Assembly (NCBI GenBank): GCA_964019695.1
Contig: OZ026515.1
Span: forward strand, 76,189,144 to 76,253,143
Direction of reading: 5' to 3'
Length of the DNA: 64,000 bases
Origin: Loripinus fragilis
Lineage: Eukaryota > Mollusca > Bivalvia > Lucinida > Lucinidae
Shown: positions 34,550-47,400 of the stretch, one piece after another
Layout of the letters: every line of letters begins with the position of its first letter
How positions within the stretch are numbered: the first letter of the stretch is position 1
Program-made: the position numbers and the translations under genes
Notes under the pieces: generated by a model
Told to the model about the DNA's origin: nothing
What the model saw: the letters and a program-made list of their open reading frames with translations, nothing else
Database searches by the model: none

Positions 34550-35300
34550 CAACAACTAATGATATGGCTGCAAAAACTGAGAAATCATAGGTTTTACATT
34601 ATTTTAAGACATGCTTCAATGTACTGACATCAAAAAACAACCAACTGCAAACATAATTGATGGCAATGTCCAACTTCATATACTTTCTCTTATACCAGAT
34701 AACTTTCAAGGTGTAACAGAAATTGTTTCAGGCGGTCTGCCAAAACCATCAAGAGTCAACATTGTAACTAAAGAAAACTTATAAAGTTCTTTGAGCGCAG
34801 CAAAATACTACGGTATTGATCTAAGACCTGAGGACTTAAGCACCAAAAGACTGGATATGTTCCATGGCAAATGATGCAAAAAAGCAGCCTATCAAATTTC
34901 TGTTTGACCAATGTCAGAAATCTTAGAGTATTCTTAGAGGTACACGGTAGAGACATAGATTTTGCAAAATCAGAGCAAAGTTATCATTGGACTAGCACGG
35001 ATGCAGAGGCAGCTGCAGTTAGATTGCTCTTGCCACTTCACAGGAAGAGATATATACCAGTCATACTCCATTGCATGCATATATGTGAAATGGCATTAAA
35101 CCCATGTTTAATCAGGTGTTTGAAACCATGACACTGACATGCTGTTTCTGCTTTTGAAGAATGCTAAGGATTCAAGTTTGGCTGAGTCAAGTTGTTTGAT
35201 GCTGGCACTGGCCACACATACAAAGGAAATTAAGTCTTTTGATGGCAAAAGAGGAGGATCACACGAAATGCTTATAAGTGATGTTGTCACAATTACCAAT
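34550..35300 (+). pseudogene. Decayed transposon coding remnant
   Basis: Frames change repeatedly. Readable pieces include LIPDNFQGVTEIVSGGLP, KPSRVNIVTK and HWTSTDAEAAAVRLLLPLHR followed by KRYIPVILHCMHICEMAL. The latter resembles an EADTR-LLLHA...DTDV pattern found in some transposon-encoded XPG/PIN-like nuclease domains, with acidic residues lost. It lies in the inner flank of the 8.65-kb element, so it could be what remains of that element's protein. Weak evidence. Confidence 0.35.
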
Positions 35301-37757
35301 TTTAAAAAATAATCTTAATTAATGTAACACATATTACACCATAGGAAGCTGTATATTTATTAAAAAATCTTTTCTTATGTATCAAAGGTATTCAGCATGC
35401 AAACTACATGAATAATTCAAATAAATAGATAGCTTTATGTCTTCTTTCTGTTTCTCAGACTTTCGATTCATTTATTCTTAAATTGATATGGTAACATACA
35501 TATCATACCATTACAGGCTAAACCCCTAGTTAATAGAGTGCAAACATCTCTTATTTGATGCAGCTTGAATTGTTCTTTAAGGTAGGATATGTCTGCACAC
35601 TTCCCAAAGGGGTGAGAGGAACAGGATTGTACCCAGTTTGCAGTCCTAATACAATGCCATGATTCTACTGGTTGTGATGAAATGGGTGATTATTTTGCCA
35701 TAGAAGCAGACACAATGATAGACATTGTGAGGGTGACTTGAATAGAGATTGTTTTTGAATAATTTTATTCAATAGGAATATTTATTGAATTGTGTCATTT
35801 AAATGAGAACTATTATTTTCTATCTATATGTCTATATATTTTAATATTATAGGCATTAGGAAATATGTGATTAAAAAGGTTATATATAACATAGGTAACA
35901 TAATTCCATGGGCTTGTTATCAGCAATGACTGTAATTACTAAGACTAATGCACCAGAGTCTAGAGATTAATAGGAAAACATGTGAAAACGGTATTTTTCT
36001 GAAATATCATCTCTTACTTCCAAGAAAATTTCCTAGCTCATTCGTTATGCCATGTAACATATGTTACATACTTTAATAAGTGCTCTGATCATGATGTCAA
36101 ACTTGCAAATGTATGATTCTTTATTGCATTAGCAAGACAGTGCCAAAAATGTAAGATATCCATGAGCGTCAAATATTTTCATATATTTTTCTTCAATAAT
36201 AGATACCAAAATTGGATACTTAAAATTGGGGGTAGGGTTGTTTAATAGCTCATATAAAACAATGTATTTGAGATAGAAAAGCAAACTTTGTTTTTTCTAT
36301 TAGTCAAATGAGAATTTTAGTAAACTAAGATTAAAAACACTTGTAAAAATGCACAAATCGTCTGTAAAATGAATGATGTTAGTCACGATTTCAACTTTCA
36401 AAGGGAAATTTAATCTATGTAACGCATATAACACCATTGAAGGCTATAATTTTGTTTAAAATGCTGCTTTCATGTAGCTTAGGCATCCAGCTTGCAAACT
36501 ACATAAGAAATTTGAATAATTAGATGGTTTAATGTCTTCTTTCTGTAGCTCAAACTTTCATTTTGATTTTTTCCTTAGTTTGTTACAGTAACATATGTAA
36601 CAGGCTGTCAGAGACTAACGCCCCGGAGCGCAGAGTGCAAACATCTCTTAAAAGATGCGGCTTGAAATTTTCTTCAAGATAGGATATGTCTGCAAAATTC
36701 CCTAGGGGGGGGGGGGGGGAGCAGGACCTTTTTTAGCTCGAAGTCTAATGCCCCTGGGGCCAAAATTGGCCCCACCCCAGGTGTCACCAGGGACATGGCC
36801 AGCTTTCTACAGATACCGATATGTAAGCTTTTAAATAAAACTCAGGTGAGCCATTTAGGACCACTTAGCTCTCTTGTTTGAAAACTGTTGAAGCCAAAGT
36901 CATTATTCTTTCTTGATATGTTTAATCTAATGAGACATTGGCGATAGATAAGTTTCAAAGGTCAAGGTTGACCTTTGATCTTTCCGCCAAGGGTCGCTCA
37001 TATTGGAGTCCCATCAACATATTAAAACATAGTTTTCTCAGAAACCACTAGGCCAATTGAAATCAAATTTGATATGACGACTCCTTATGATTGGTTAGCC
37101 AAAATTTATACAAATTGATATGGTCACATGACTAAGATGGCTACCACGCCCATATATGGTATAAACTCTTTAAATATTTTCTTCTGGAACCAAAAGGCCT
37201 TGGGACTTCGTATGTAGCATAAGAGATGTGGGCCCTACCAGGTGTGCACAAATTTATTATTTATTTTATTTATACAATATTTAAAGAGGTGTACACTTTT
37301 AGCTGAAATAGCCATTCTACCAAGTGGCCCTCTATAACAAAACTATATACATCAAAACATTATTTACAAATTGCACATGTTTTATAAGGGTGCATGGATG
37401 CATTAAACAGTTCAAATGATGAACCTTTACCTACTTATGGCAAGGTTAAATTTGATTCCTAATGCATTTATATGGAAAATCTTGAAATGTTCATTTTTCT
37501 ATTACTGTTTAAGCCAAAATCATAATACTCGCAAGAAATGTTTAACCTAATGAGACCATGGTTTTATGTCAAGCTGACCTGTGATCTGTTATCCAAGGCC
37601 ACTCATTTAGACTGCGACATACCTAACTAAACATCTTTTTCACAGAAATCACAATTGACCTTGACCTATTTTAACATTAAAGAGATCAGGTGAATGCCTC
37701 AGGACCTTCAGGTCCTCTAGCTTATGTCTTGTGTTTGTCATGCATTCTTGTCTGTTT

Positions 37758-39143
37758 ATACCCCCGGTATGAAGTATATAGGGGGTATATAGTTTTTGCC
37801 TTTTCTGTAATTATGTTTGTCTGTCTGTCTGTCTGTCTGAAAACTTTTTTTTCGTCAAAGATTTCTCAGCAACTACTTGGGTTAGGATTCTGAAATTTGG
37901 CACAAAGCTTGATAGTGATGAGTTGTATTGTGTAACAAAAGAACAGCCACATATTGCTTATCAGTCCCTTTATTTGTTCATTTTTCTTTCTCTCCAATGG
38001 AAATTTCTGTCACAGATTTCTCAGCTCCTATTGGAGCCAGTGTTTTCAAATTTTGTGTACATCTTCAGGAAGGCAAAGTGTACTGTGTAAATGGAAATTA
38101 AGATGCTATTCCTCGTTTTGCCTTCTTTTTTCAATTTTTCATTTTTTCCTTCTTTCTCTCTTATATAATACATATGGACATTTTTTTTCTGTCAAAGATT
38201 TCTCAGCAACCACTTGAGTTAGGACTCTGAAATTTGGTACAAAGCTTGATAGTGATGAGTTGTATTGTGTAACAAAAGAACAGCCATATATTGCTTATCA
38301 GTCCCTTTATTTGTTCATTTTTCTTTCTCTCCAATGGAAATTTCTGCCACAGATTTCTCAGCTCCTATTGGAGCCAGTGTTTTTAAATTTTGTGTACACC
38401 TTCAGGAAGGCAAAGTGTACTGTGTAAATGGAAATTAAGATGCTAATCCTCATTTTGCCTTCTTTTTTCAATTTTTCATTTTTTCCATCTTTCACTCTTA
38501 TATAATACATATAGACATTTTTTCTGTCAAAGATTTCTCAGCAACTACTTGAGCTAGGATTCTGAAATTTGGTACAAAGCTTGATAGTGATTAATTGTAT
38601 TGTGTAACAAAAGAACAGCCACATATTGCTTATCCGTCCCTTTATTTATTCATTTTTCTTTCTCTCCAATGAAAATTTCTGTCGCAGATCTCTCGGCTCC
38701 TATTGGAGCCAGTGTTTTCAAATTTAGTGTACACCTTCAGGTAGGCTAAGTGTATTGTGTAAATGAAAATAAAGATGCTAAAGCTCATTTTGCCTTCTTT
38801 TTCAATTTTTCTTTCTGTCACTCCAATATAACACATATGGACGTTTTTTTGTCAGAGTTTTCTCAGCAATTACTTGATTTAGGATTATGAAATTTTGTGT
38901 ACTTTCAGATAGGCAAATTGTACTGTGTAAATGAAAACTAAGGTGCTAACCCTCATTTTGCCTTCTTTTTTCAAATTTTCATTTTTTTCTTCTGTCACTC
39001 TTATATAACACATATGGACATTTTTCATCGAAACTACTTGATTTAGGATTATGAAATCTTTGACAATTCTGTCTTTTCTCTGAAAGTGTTACAACCTCTG
39101 ATGGCTATCGCCGGGGGTATGTGAGCTTTGCTCACTTCTTGCT
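37758..39143 (+). mobile_element. Tandem-repeat element family C
   Basis: 5' ATACCCCCGG (37758-37767) followed by TATATAGGGGGTATATAG and a GTCTGTCTGTCTG run. Core units of about 330-345 bp start near 37857, 38197, 38531 and 38855 (GATTTCTCAGCAACTACTTG; GATAGTGATGAGTTGTATTG; CCTATTGGAGCCAGTGTTTT). 3' CCGGGGGTAT (39111-39120), hairpin GTGAGCTTTGCTCAC (39121-39135), then TTCTTGCT. Follows family B copy 1 almost directly. Confidence 0.8.
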
Positions 39144-39149
39144 ATATTT

Positions 39150-40425
39150 ATTGCTGCCTTGTGGTCACCTGAAGGGAAAGGGCTGACATTGGCTCTTGTT
39201 TGTGATTTTTATTGATATTTTGTTACTTCCCATTTGGTATCTCGGGACAGGTGTGGTATTTGATTATATTGATTCCTGATCCTTGCTGTCTTTGAGTCTT
39301 GAGTTTGGTAACTTTTGACAAAATGATAGCTATGAGAACTTAGAAAATAAGCTAAGTTCACAAAGGGGTAAAATTGGCCCTGTAAAATCTTATTTTAGAA
39401 ATGAATGAATATAATATAAATGACATGATTTCTGAAGAAAACGATCTTCCCTCTCTTCAAATACATACCAAACAATTTCTTGGATGCTTCCCCAATGCCG
39501 CAAAAATCCATATTATGACCCCCAATTTCCCCAAAATGGCTGATATTGTGGGGATTTAGTGTAAATATATCCATAACAAAACAGGCCATTATTTCGACAC
39601 CACAATTTTTGGCTTAGCTGTGCAAATTATCATTGAGAACCCATGACCCAAGATTTCAAGGTGTCGGAATTATGACTTCATAATGTAAAAGTACGTAACC
39701 TAAACAATCATATATATTGTCTGTGTTTGGTCTTTTCAGTCCATTTATACATGTTCTAAGGCTTAAAATATACAACTATGACTACATTATCTCATGAAAG
39801 CAGGGCTGGATTATTTTAGAAGCGAAAATACGCCTACTTTCTCACATGTTACAGTGCAAACAACGAAGATGCCGAAATAATGTTACATCCGAAATTTACA
39901 TTCAGTAAGAGACGCTCGTCGTGCTACCGTTAGTTTTTGTCTGCTTTCACAGGTATATACTACCGTTTTTGGTTAACGGGATGTGAATTTATCCATAAAT
40001 CACTATTAGAAAAATACACGGGGTCATATTTTTACAATTAATGAGTGTCAGCTTGTTTGTTTTTGTATATTTTTAAAAGCCTTTTGTTGTTTTGTTCGTA
40101 TTTAAAGATATAAAGTTTTAAGTGCGCTGCTTCTAGATAAAAACAGCTATGTGGCCATGCGGTTAAGTCCATGAATATTCCCTTTGTTTTGCAAGGGGTC
40201 CTGGGTTCAAACCTCAGCTACGTCATTTTTTTTCTACTTTTCTCTTGTTTCTCTTTAATACCTTCTCAAAGTGCTAGTTTATATATTATTGCAAGCTTTG
40301 AGGTTTATCTGATAGCTGAAACCAGTTATCCACATGTATTGGTTGTTTTATTTCAGAAATCTTCCACTGCCCAGTATATACTTATGCCAAGCATATTTGA
40401 CATGCCTTTATTGCAATAATCGTGT
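39150..40425. other. Unassigned intronic DNA
   Basis: Nothing recognised except the tRNA-like segment near 40147. Short frames here show no motif. Confidence 0.5.
40147..40224 (+). tRNA. tRNA-like sequence, probable pseudogene or SINE head
   Basis: TGTGGCCATGCGGTTAAG resembles the box A/D-arm of Ser/Leu-type tRNAs, and GGGTTCAAACC is a good box B/T-arm. The outer ends (AGCTATG; CAGCTACG) pair only partly as an acceptor stem. No confident anticodon arm. Could be a tRNA-derived SINE head whose body is not recognised. Confidence 0.35.
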
Positions 40426-40895
40426 CCGGAGCATATCTCTTATATTATTTGAGGTAGGAATCTCAAATTTGGTGTGTGGATGCATCTTATGATGACAAAG
40501 TGTCTGGTACCATAATTGGGTCACTGTGACCTTGAACTTGACCTCTGACCTAGTTTCTAGAAACTGCATTGAGTCTGGTGCATATCTCCTATATTCTCTG
40601 AGATAGGAATTCCAAATTTGTTGTGTAAATGCATCTTAGGATGACGGGGTGTCACATACCATTTTTGGGTCACTGTGACCTTGACCTTTGACCTAGTTTT
40701 AAGAATTATTGTGTCCGGAGCATATCTCTTATATTCTTTGAGGTAGGGATTCCAAATTTGGTGTGTGGATGCATCTTGGGAAAGCGGAGTGTCATGTATC
40801 ATTTTTGGGTCACTGTGACCTTGACCTCTGACCTAGTTTTTAGAATAATCATTTCCGGAGCATATCACTTATATTATTTGAGGTAGCTGAATACA
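40426..40895 (+). repeat. Family A tandem core, partial copy
   Basis: Three to four units of about 140 bp (GTGTCCGGAGCATATCTCTT; GAGGTAGG(A/G)ATTCCAAATT; GGTCACTGTGACCTTGACCT). Three units carry the GGTCACTGTGACC palindrome (about 40528, 40668 and 40808). Neither the 5' ATGCCCCC end nor the 3' hairpin is present. Confidence 0.8.
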
Positions 40896-40899
40896 GTTT

Positions 40900-43800
40900 T
40901 GTTTTGACTCCGGAATGACAGCACTCGATACTTTAAAATTTTCGAGATTTCGGGGGTGGGGGTGGGGGGGGGGGAACATGCAGACGAGCGTGTGGCAAGA
41001 CCGCTTCTTAGAAATACTGGCGAAGGTACAGAAGTCGAATCAGTAGTCAGCAAAGACAGAAGACAAAGGTGCGCTACCTAGCTGAAAGGACATGTTGAGG
41101 GAACCCTACGGTGCATATGATATTAAAATCAGACTTGAAAATGGCACAGACATCTGCAAGATGCATTCCACGTTTATTATTGGAAGATGATTGTGCACAC
41201 AGCCATGCTAGTTATAATTGTAAACTTTCCGACGTCCTTAGTAATTCAAATGTCGTGCGCCTATAGCTGGTAAAATGAGTGCACGGACTTCATTTTCAGA
41301 TATTTTTACTTCAAATTTTGCATGATAATGCAGAAATAATGGAAGAGTTCACAAAAAAAATTTAGTTGCAATACACTGTATAGTTTTCTTGTAACATAAA
41401 AAGTCTACGACTTTCTGGGACAAGCCTCGTATCTATAAACATTTACATTTGCAATAAAGATTTTTTTTAGTTTTCATCTCCACGAAATATCATTTTGATT
41501 TGTCTAAAGTTAAATATTCTAAAACACATAAACAAAGAAATAGACAGCTCTTTAGTAGTAGTAGAATACATTCCGTTTCTGTCAAATTTATCAAAGTAGC
41601 ATATATAACCATAACAAATATCATAAGGTCCTATGTTTGTCCTAAATTTTATCAAAGACAGTATACGATTGGGCCCTGAAAAGCTAAAATATTAAGGATG
41701 TAGAATTTTGTAATATTTATCACAGGAGAAAAACAACACAGCCAAGTTTTATTGAATGGAGTCTCATCAGTTATTTGAAAAATTTTATTTACCCAGTTTA
41801 CTATTGTACACATTATGCAAACAAAGTCAGTAACATAATATAGGTTAGCTCCTTGTATAATACCTAGGTTAATTTGCCATAGAAAAAAACCCAAATTACT
41901 GAATGTTTAGAGAGATGGTAATAAAATTATACTTTTTTTGTTTGCTTACATTCCAGACAAAATCAATTACCTAAGAGTGGGTAGGATAAAATTATATTAC
42001 ATTAGGGGTGCATTATATAGGTGTCTGTAATCAGTTAATTTATAAAGATAATCTCTAAAAATCAAATTGTATACTGACATTTATATGCATATGCAGATGA
42101 TGACTCATTACTTGTTTCAGCTCTTGAATATATTTTAGTTTATTGTCAGCGTACCTTTTATAGTTTATTTTATGAAACTGTTAGTACCTTTGATCATTCG
42201 ATAAACTAATAACACTTTATAAGGAGAGGTTTTATATTGGAGAAACATTTCCCTGAAAATGGGTATAATCAGTTATAATGGATGACAATGATCTCATGTG
42301 ATATGATCGTATCCAAGGAACACATGTTAATTGTTGCTTAAGAAACTATTTTAACATATATGACATTATCAGTCAAGAGTTATGTCAGGCTGAATAAGAC
42401 ATTGCGACACTCAGGTAATGTGAAATATACTTTAAAATGTTCTTTAAGATATTGGATGGAAAAAAAAAGGCGTTTAAAAACATGCAGTCATGAGATCTTA
42501 CTCAGTTTTAGCAATCAATGCTTAAATAACTTATGATAATTTTCACTATGAAGAATGTGGCATGACCAAGTTATTACAGGAGTCTTGTAAATATAATTCT
42601 TGATAACAAAGCGCTATATGTATATAAACATAAGAATGAATAAGTGATATAAAATTAAAATCAACACAGCTTTTTCTAAAAAAAATATCTTGCTTCTTCA
42701 GACAGAAAACAAATGCATTACACATAAACGGGAAATTATTTGAAAGCACAAAACATGTTGAGGGTAGTGATTTTTAGATACATACAAAGAGTCATTTGTT
42801 CTTACAAACACTTGGTGCAGTAGTCTTTGCCAACAATGAAAGACTTAAATGCAATGCCTAGAAAGAATGCATGAAAGTATATTATGCACGTCATATTTGT
42901 AATGCGTCCTTCCAAAAGATATCATACATCTATTACTTTTAAAGGTAGGTATAAATCTTAGAGGTTGATAAAGCAGTGCCTCAATTGTTGTATATGTTAT
43001 GTGATATAATACACAAGATTTTGAATATCTTATCTTTGATATGATCTTTTACAGCAGCACAAGTGTGAATTTCGTTGCCAAAAAATCAAAAAACTATTGT
43101 GGACCTCTTTTATTTAATTTAAACATGCTCAATTGAAGATTTGAACCACCATATGTGATTTTGGTACCTACCTCACATGGGGAAATGAACCGTTAATCCC
43201 CCAAAGTGATGCAGTGGAGCTAGCGTTTGTCTTCATCTACATATACAAGCAGCAAATGCTATGATGTGTCTAATGACATACTTTTACAGGCTCGCATGAG
43301 CCTTCATCGCTGAACTAAAATCTTAATATGTGCTTACTAATTTGATGTTTTATTTACGTTACTATTTATCACTAATTTAGCTTGATTTGGAACGTACAAA
43401 GGATTAATGGGATACCATTTTTGCACCAATGATTATGTGCTCATTTGATATGGTGAATATCGTACCGATCTTTATATGAACAAATTCCACCTTTAGACTA
43501 AGCCTAATTTATAGAAATAGCGCAAAACAAAATTTCCAAAAATTTATTTGAGTCCATTCATTTTGCAACAGCTACAATAATCTTTACAATGCAAAAGAGT
43601 TGTTCTAAGAGATAAGCCTTGACCTCTAAAATGTATAACCATAAAGAACCTTGGAAAAAATATCCTGTTTTAATGCTCTATAACATTGCAGAACCAGACA
43701 AAGCGTATGATAAATGTCACCATCTCCTTTACCCTTTTAAGTCGAATGAAACTTCCCACTTTTATCAAATGGACCAGTACATTTTCGCCTTCAGTGTTGT

Positions 43801-44137
43801 CTGGTGTTGTTTTTCATTCTTATTCAAATTTTGATAGAACATCCACATCCTGTAAGCAAAAAGTAGAGAACCTGATCAGACATTGCAGTCTGTGGCGTCT
43901 AATCTTGACCTGTACTATTTGTCTATGTCCCACAAAAAGAACGCTAGTCTAATATGGGTTAAATACTTTTGTTGTATAAGTTACTCACACCAGTTGTATT
44001 GTTTCTTCATCGAACTGGATAATGATTGGATATAGAGCACTTTTAACCATATGAATAGGCATGGCGTTTGCCATATGTGGGACAGAAACCGTTACGATTA
44101 AAACAGTTTTTGCTATGGCAAGGATTAACGTTTGCTT
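40900..44137. other. Unassigned AT-rich intronic DNA
   Basis: A G-rich run lies near 40950. A segment around 41395 (GTCTACGACTTTCTGGGACA, CTCGTAT) has a relative at about 60480. Otherwise nothing recognised on either strand. Confidence 0.5.
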
Positions 44138-44139
44138 TA

Positions 44140-45107
44140 AAGCTGCATACTCTGTAACTATGGACATTTTTCGAAAAATTTTATAATCTTTTTAAATCAT
44201 TTGTAAAAGTAGAATTAAGCTTTGTTTTCACAATAAAAATGTTCAGTACAGCTGAAAACTGCATGGAAAAGTGAATTATCTTTTTTTCTCTTGTTGGTAA
44301 TTATTTGCGTCTCTCCAATAATTCTAGACCGTTGAAATTTAACATAAATGCAGTTGTTAGATAGTGATAACTTGTTAAAGAAATATGACCTACGTATTTT
44401 TCCGTTCTATGTGAATTTTGGAATCCTTAGTTTTGACAGGTGGAATGGAATGTTCCCAAACCGACAAGTGCACGTTCATATCTTTTTAACATAAAAATGT
44501 AAAGGAAAGGGGAAAAAATTCGAGAAAGAATCTGGAAAATAATAACCCCCGTAGGCGCCTACTTCAAACGTGTATTACTGTATCTTATACACTTTGCAAG
44601 TGTTCGGATGAAACAGAAAATTCTTGACAAAATGTTAATTTTGAGGATATATTCTTATCGTTACACCTCTCTTTCAGAGAAAACAACTGTTCCTGAGCGT
44701 TGTCATTTGGCAACAAAAATATTTAGATTCCAATTGAACTGGAATTGATCAGAGATATTTTGACTGCACTTATCTTTGCTCCGATGACATTCTAAACATG
44801 GAACTGGTATCGGAAATTGCCGATTATTTATCAGGAGCTATGTTGTTTTAGAAAAATAAAGCGTATTGCTACAAATAAAAGTTTTGAAGTCTCAAACCTT
44901 CTTGTACTACTCTTTTATAAGATATACTTTTGACATTTAAGTTTTGTTTAGCATACTTTTTTTGATGAAAGATACAGGCAATATTTCTTTAAGATTTACG
45001 AAAATGGTAAAATGTTTACCTGAATTTGAGTATTTTTGCTGTGTTCTTGAAAAATAAAAACATTATTTTTAAAACTAGAAGATCAAAAGTTACAGACTAT
45101 GCAGCTT
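44140..45107. mobile_element. MITE-1, copy 1 (contains MITE-2)
   Basis: Termini AAGCTGCATACTCTGTAACT and the complement of AGTTACAGACTATGCAGCTT, one mismatch in 20. Flanked by TA (44138-44139; 45108-45109). A second, uninterrupted copy lies at 55161-55515. MITE-2 accounts for the size difference. Non-coding; TA target suggests Tc1/mariner relatives. Confidence 0.85.
44378..44989. mobile_element. MITE-2, short copy, inside MITE-1
   Basis: Termini AAGAAATATGACC and the complement ending CAATATTTCTT, with TA duplication (44376-44377; 44990-44991). The empty site CTTGTTAAGATTTACG is preserved in the other MITE-1 copy at about 55393. Internally deleted relative to the long copy at 51196. Confidence 0.85.
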
Positions 45108-45109
45108 TA

Positions 45110-46656
45110 ATGTTTCATTTCTCGATTTCAACCAATATTGTAAATTAAAAAGGTAATTTTAGGAATTAAGTGTAAGTTTTTCCCCAAATCTAAGCTATCA
45201 ATATAGTTACTGTAGTCAATAGCTGACAAGCTATGATTGCATGTATTTTGGTGGCTTATGCAATTGGTGATATAGTGCTGTTATTTCATTTAATATTGTA
45301 TTTAGCAGAAAGTAACATTATAACTGTAATAACAGGTGCCAAAATCATATTGCTAGCAATTTTCTTTCAAATAAAAGTTAATATTGTAACCTATGAATAA
45401 GAAATAACTGGATAGTAACACTAAAGGAATTTCTATAATTTTAGGGTAACGTAGTGAATTTGGCTATTGCAGGGTAACGCCTTATCCGCTGAAAAGCTAA
45501 CGCACTTCATTATGTGGCTAATATAATTTGGTTTTAGAAATGTACAGTCTACAAACCTCATTTTGTAGAGGTTGTTTGGTAGCCCATAATCTAATGATAT
45601 TACTGCATTTAATAGTAATACATCTGAAAGTAAGTAACATATATAACTGTAATATCATGTTGTATAATGGTTAAACGCATACTGGCTGTTTGCTGCATTC
45701 CATTTAATGATTTTAAGGCTATCGTCATGTCCATGTATAAGAGTTTAGTATAAGTCACGGATACAATCTATCGCAGCAGAGAATGTACACTGAAAATTGC
45801 GTAATACACACATTCCTGAATTGTCATTTTAGGTGGTATGTTCTTTCTTTGATTTTTAACAAATGTAAAACATGACAAAAATACAATAAGAATAATGTTT
45901 AAATATGATTCTAAATATGCTATTTTACTTGATAAGTTAAGAAACTGGGAAGATTTCATTTCTTTTTGAATTTGGATACATTATATTCAGGGGGGTGGGG
46001 TAAATCAGCCCTTTCGTTGGACAATTTCACGTCTTATATACCATATATGCAAAATTTTTATATTGCTTTACTGTCATATGCCATTGCATACATGTAATGT
46101 ATAAATTTAAAGGGAAATATGAAGAATAGGAAGCAATGGTTGAACGTGAGGTGTGTTTTCCTCTCAATTTGCCTAAGCCTCATTTAGCGTAGGGTACGTT
46201 CAAAGATGACGTTCTGCAGCGAAATTGCTACCACAATTTAACTGTACGACGTACCTAGGAGGATTGCAGAATACCCCAAGATTGCATTTCTGCAGTCAAA
46301 CCTTTTCTGGCAGGTAAGTTGTGCCAAGTCAAAAACTAAGGCCTGTACAGAAATCAGCGCCTGGACTAATCAGTACTATTTAATCAGACATGTTAAGTTT
46401 CTGAAAAAAATGCGGGACAACGCGCGGAACGACCTATTTTTTACCTCAAATTTTGCGCGCGCGCTATTTGCCAAAATATGTATAAAGCAGGATTGGAATC
46501 TTTTCAAGATAATGTTTAGGATTCTTAAAGAAGCCATCACCTTTGTTGTTTTATGAATTTTATTTTTGTAATACATTTATATGAATTTTAAAACTACATT
46601 TTTTATCATTCTATACAATGCAAAATTTAAACAAACATGCACACAAAATAAAATAT
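45110..46656. other. Unassigned intronic DNA
   Basis: Repeated short phrases such as GTAACATTATAACTGTAAT and GTAACATATATAACTGTAAT near 45313 and 45636; otherwise nothing recognised. Confidence 0.5.
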
Positions 46657-46669
46657 CACATGAAGTTTA

Positions 46670-46998
46670 TTTGTTTGTTTGTTTTGTTGCTTTACGTCCC
46701 AAGTCAACAGCTATGGTCATGGCGGGACGGTCAGTTCACCTAACCACACTTTTTCCTGGGCAAGCTTGAACAAGCAGTTAACCAGTACTTGGTGCACATA
46801 CTTTCGCTTGTAACTGACAACAACCCTTCTTGAATGATTCAGCGGAAGGGAGGAGAATGACCCGAGAAATTATTTCATGATCAATCTCCCCGAAAGTATG
46901 GGACCGGGCCGGATCGAACTCGCGACCCCTGGATCAACAGTCAGACTCGCATCTGCTGCCAGACACGTTACCGACTGCGCTACGCGGCCCGGTAAACA
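46670..46998 (-). mobile_element. SINE-2, best-preserved copy, reverse
   Basis: On the minus strand: CCGGGCCGCGTAGCGCAGTC head, box B GAGTTCGATCC, full body, tail GACTTGGGACGTAAAGCAAC then AAACAAAC. Perfect 13-bp target duplication CACATGAAGTTTA (46657-46669; 46999-47011), so a recent insertion. Confidence 0.93.
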
Positions 46999-47011
46999 CA
47001 CATGAAGTTTA

Positions 47012-47400
47012 GTTTTAACATATAAAAATCTCACCTATATGCAGAAAACAAATTACAACTTTGGCTCCTTACATTCCAAAATTATATTCTTAAAAATGTT
47101 TTAGATCACTAGTGAATGAATATTAAATGATCAATAGAATAATACTGCTGCAGAAACATAAAAATCAAAATACATGTAGCTAAATTTATAATGTGAGATG
47201 TTAAGAAAAATAGTTAACATTAAAATTTGATATAGAAAAAAAAGTAAATGTAAAATTTGCTAGACATTTGAATAGAAATATGCAAAATTAAAAATCAATA
47301 ATAAAATGGTTACAATATATACAATTACAAAGTATTTACATGTATCAGGGTTTAAAAATTTGAATTTGTTTCTTGCTGTGAACCAAAGTCAATGTTGATT
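47012..47400. other. Unassigned AT-rich DNA
   Basis: Nothing recognised; lies just beyond the 3' end of the hAT coding remnant. Confidence 0.5.

Larger units (their letters stand above)
28097..36747. mobile_element. 8.65-kb long-TIR DNA transposon, decayed
   Basis: Ends TAGAC...GTCTA with inverted arms that include poly-C/poly-G tracts, TAGGGAATTTTGCAGACATA and GAGATGTTTGCACTCTGCGC. Exact 3-bp target duplication ATG (28094-28096 and 36748-36750), confirmed because removing the element restores CAAATTATG|CCCCTGGGGC. Arms contain diverged subrepeats (28112, 28850 and 29205 on the left; about 35520 and 36600 on the right). At least a dozen TGTAACATATGTTACA-like palindromes are present. The 3-bp duplication and size fit several superfamilies, including Academ; class not settled. 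Confidence 0.78.
26970..36879 (+). mobile_element. Tandem-repeat element family B, copy 2 (inner)
   Basis: 5' end TTAGCTCACCTGAGCCATTG with hairpin GAGCCATTGGCTC; 3' end CTCAGGTGAGC, AGGACC... and CTCTTGTTT. Tandem core units of about 165 bp run 27050-28096 (phrases GATATTTGGTATGTAGCAT, CCTAGTGGACCTCTACCAA, AATTATGCCCC) and resume at 36751-36835. The 8.65-kb TIR element occupies 28097-36747. Inserted into a T-run of copy 1 without a target duplication, as Helitron-like elements do. Confidence 0.8.
24781..37724 (+). mobile_element. Tandem-repeat element family B, copy 1 (outer)
   Basis: 5' end TTTTAGCTCGCCTGAAGGCT with a hairpin (AGCTCGCC ... GGTGAGCT). The 3' end is TCAGGTGAATG followed by hairpin AGGACCTTCAGGTCCT and CTAG (to about 37724). 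Core parts lie at 24781-25140, 26455-26969 and 36880-37690. The intervening DNA is a CpG-rich insertion and a second family B copy. Joining the flanks of copy 2 restores GTTGATTTTTTTGAAAACTG. Confidence 0.75.
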
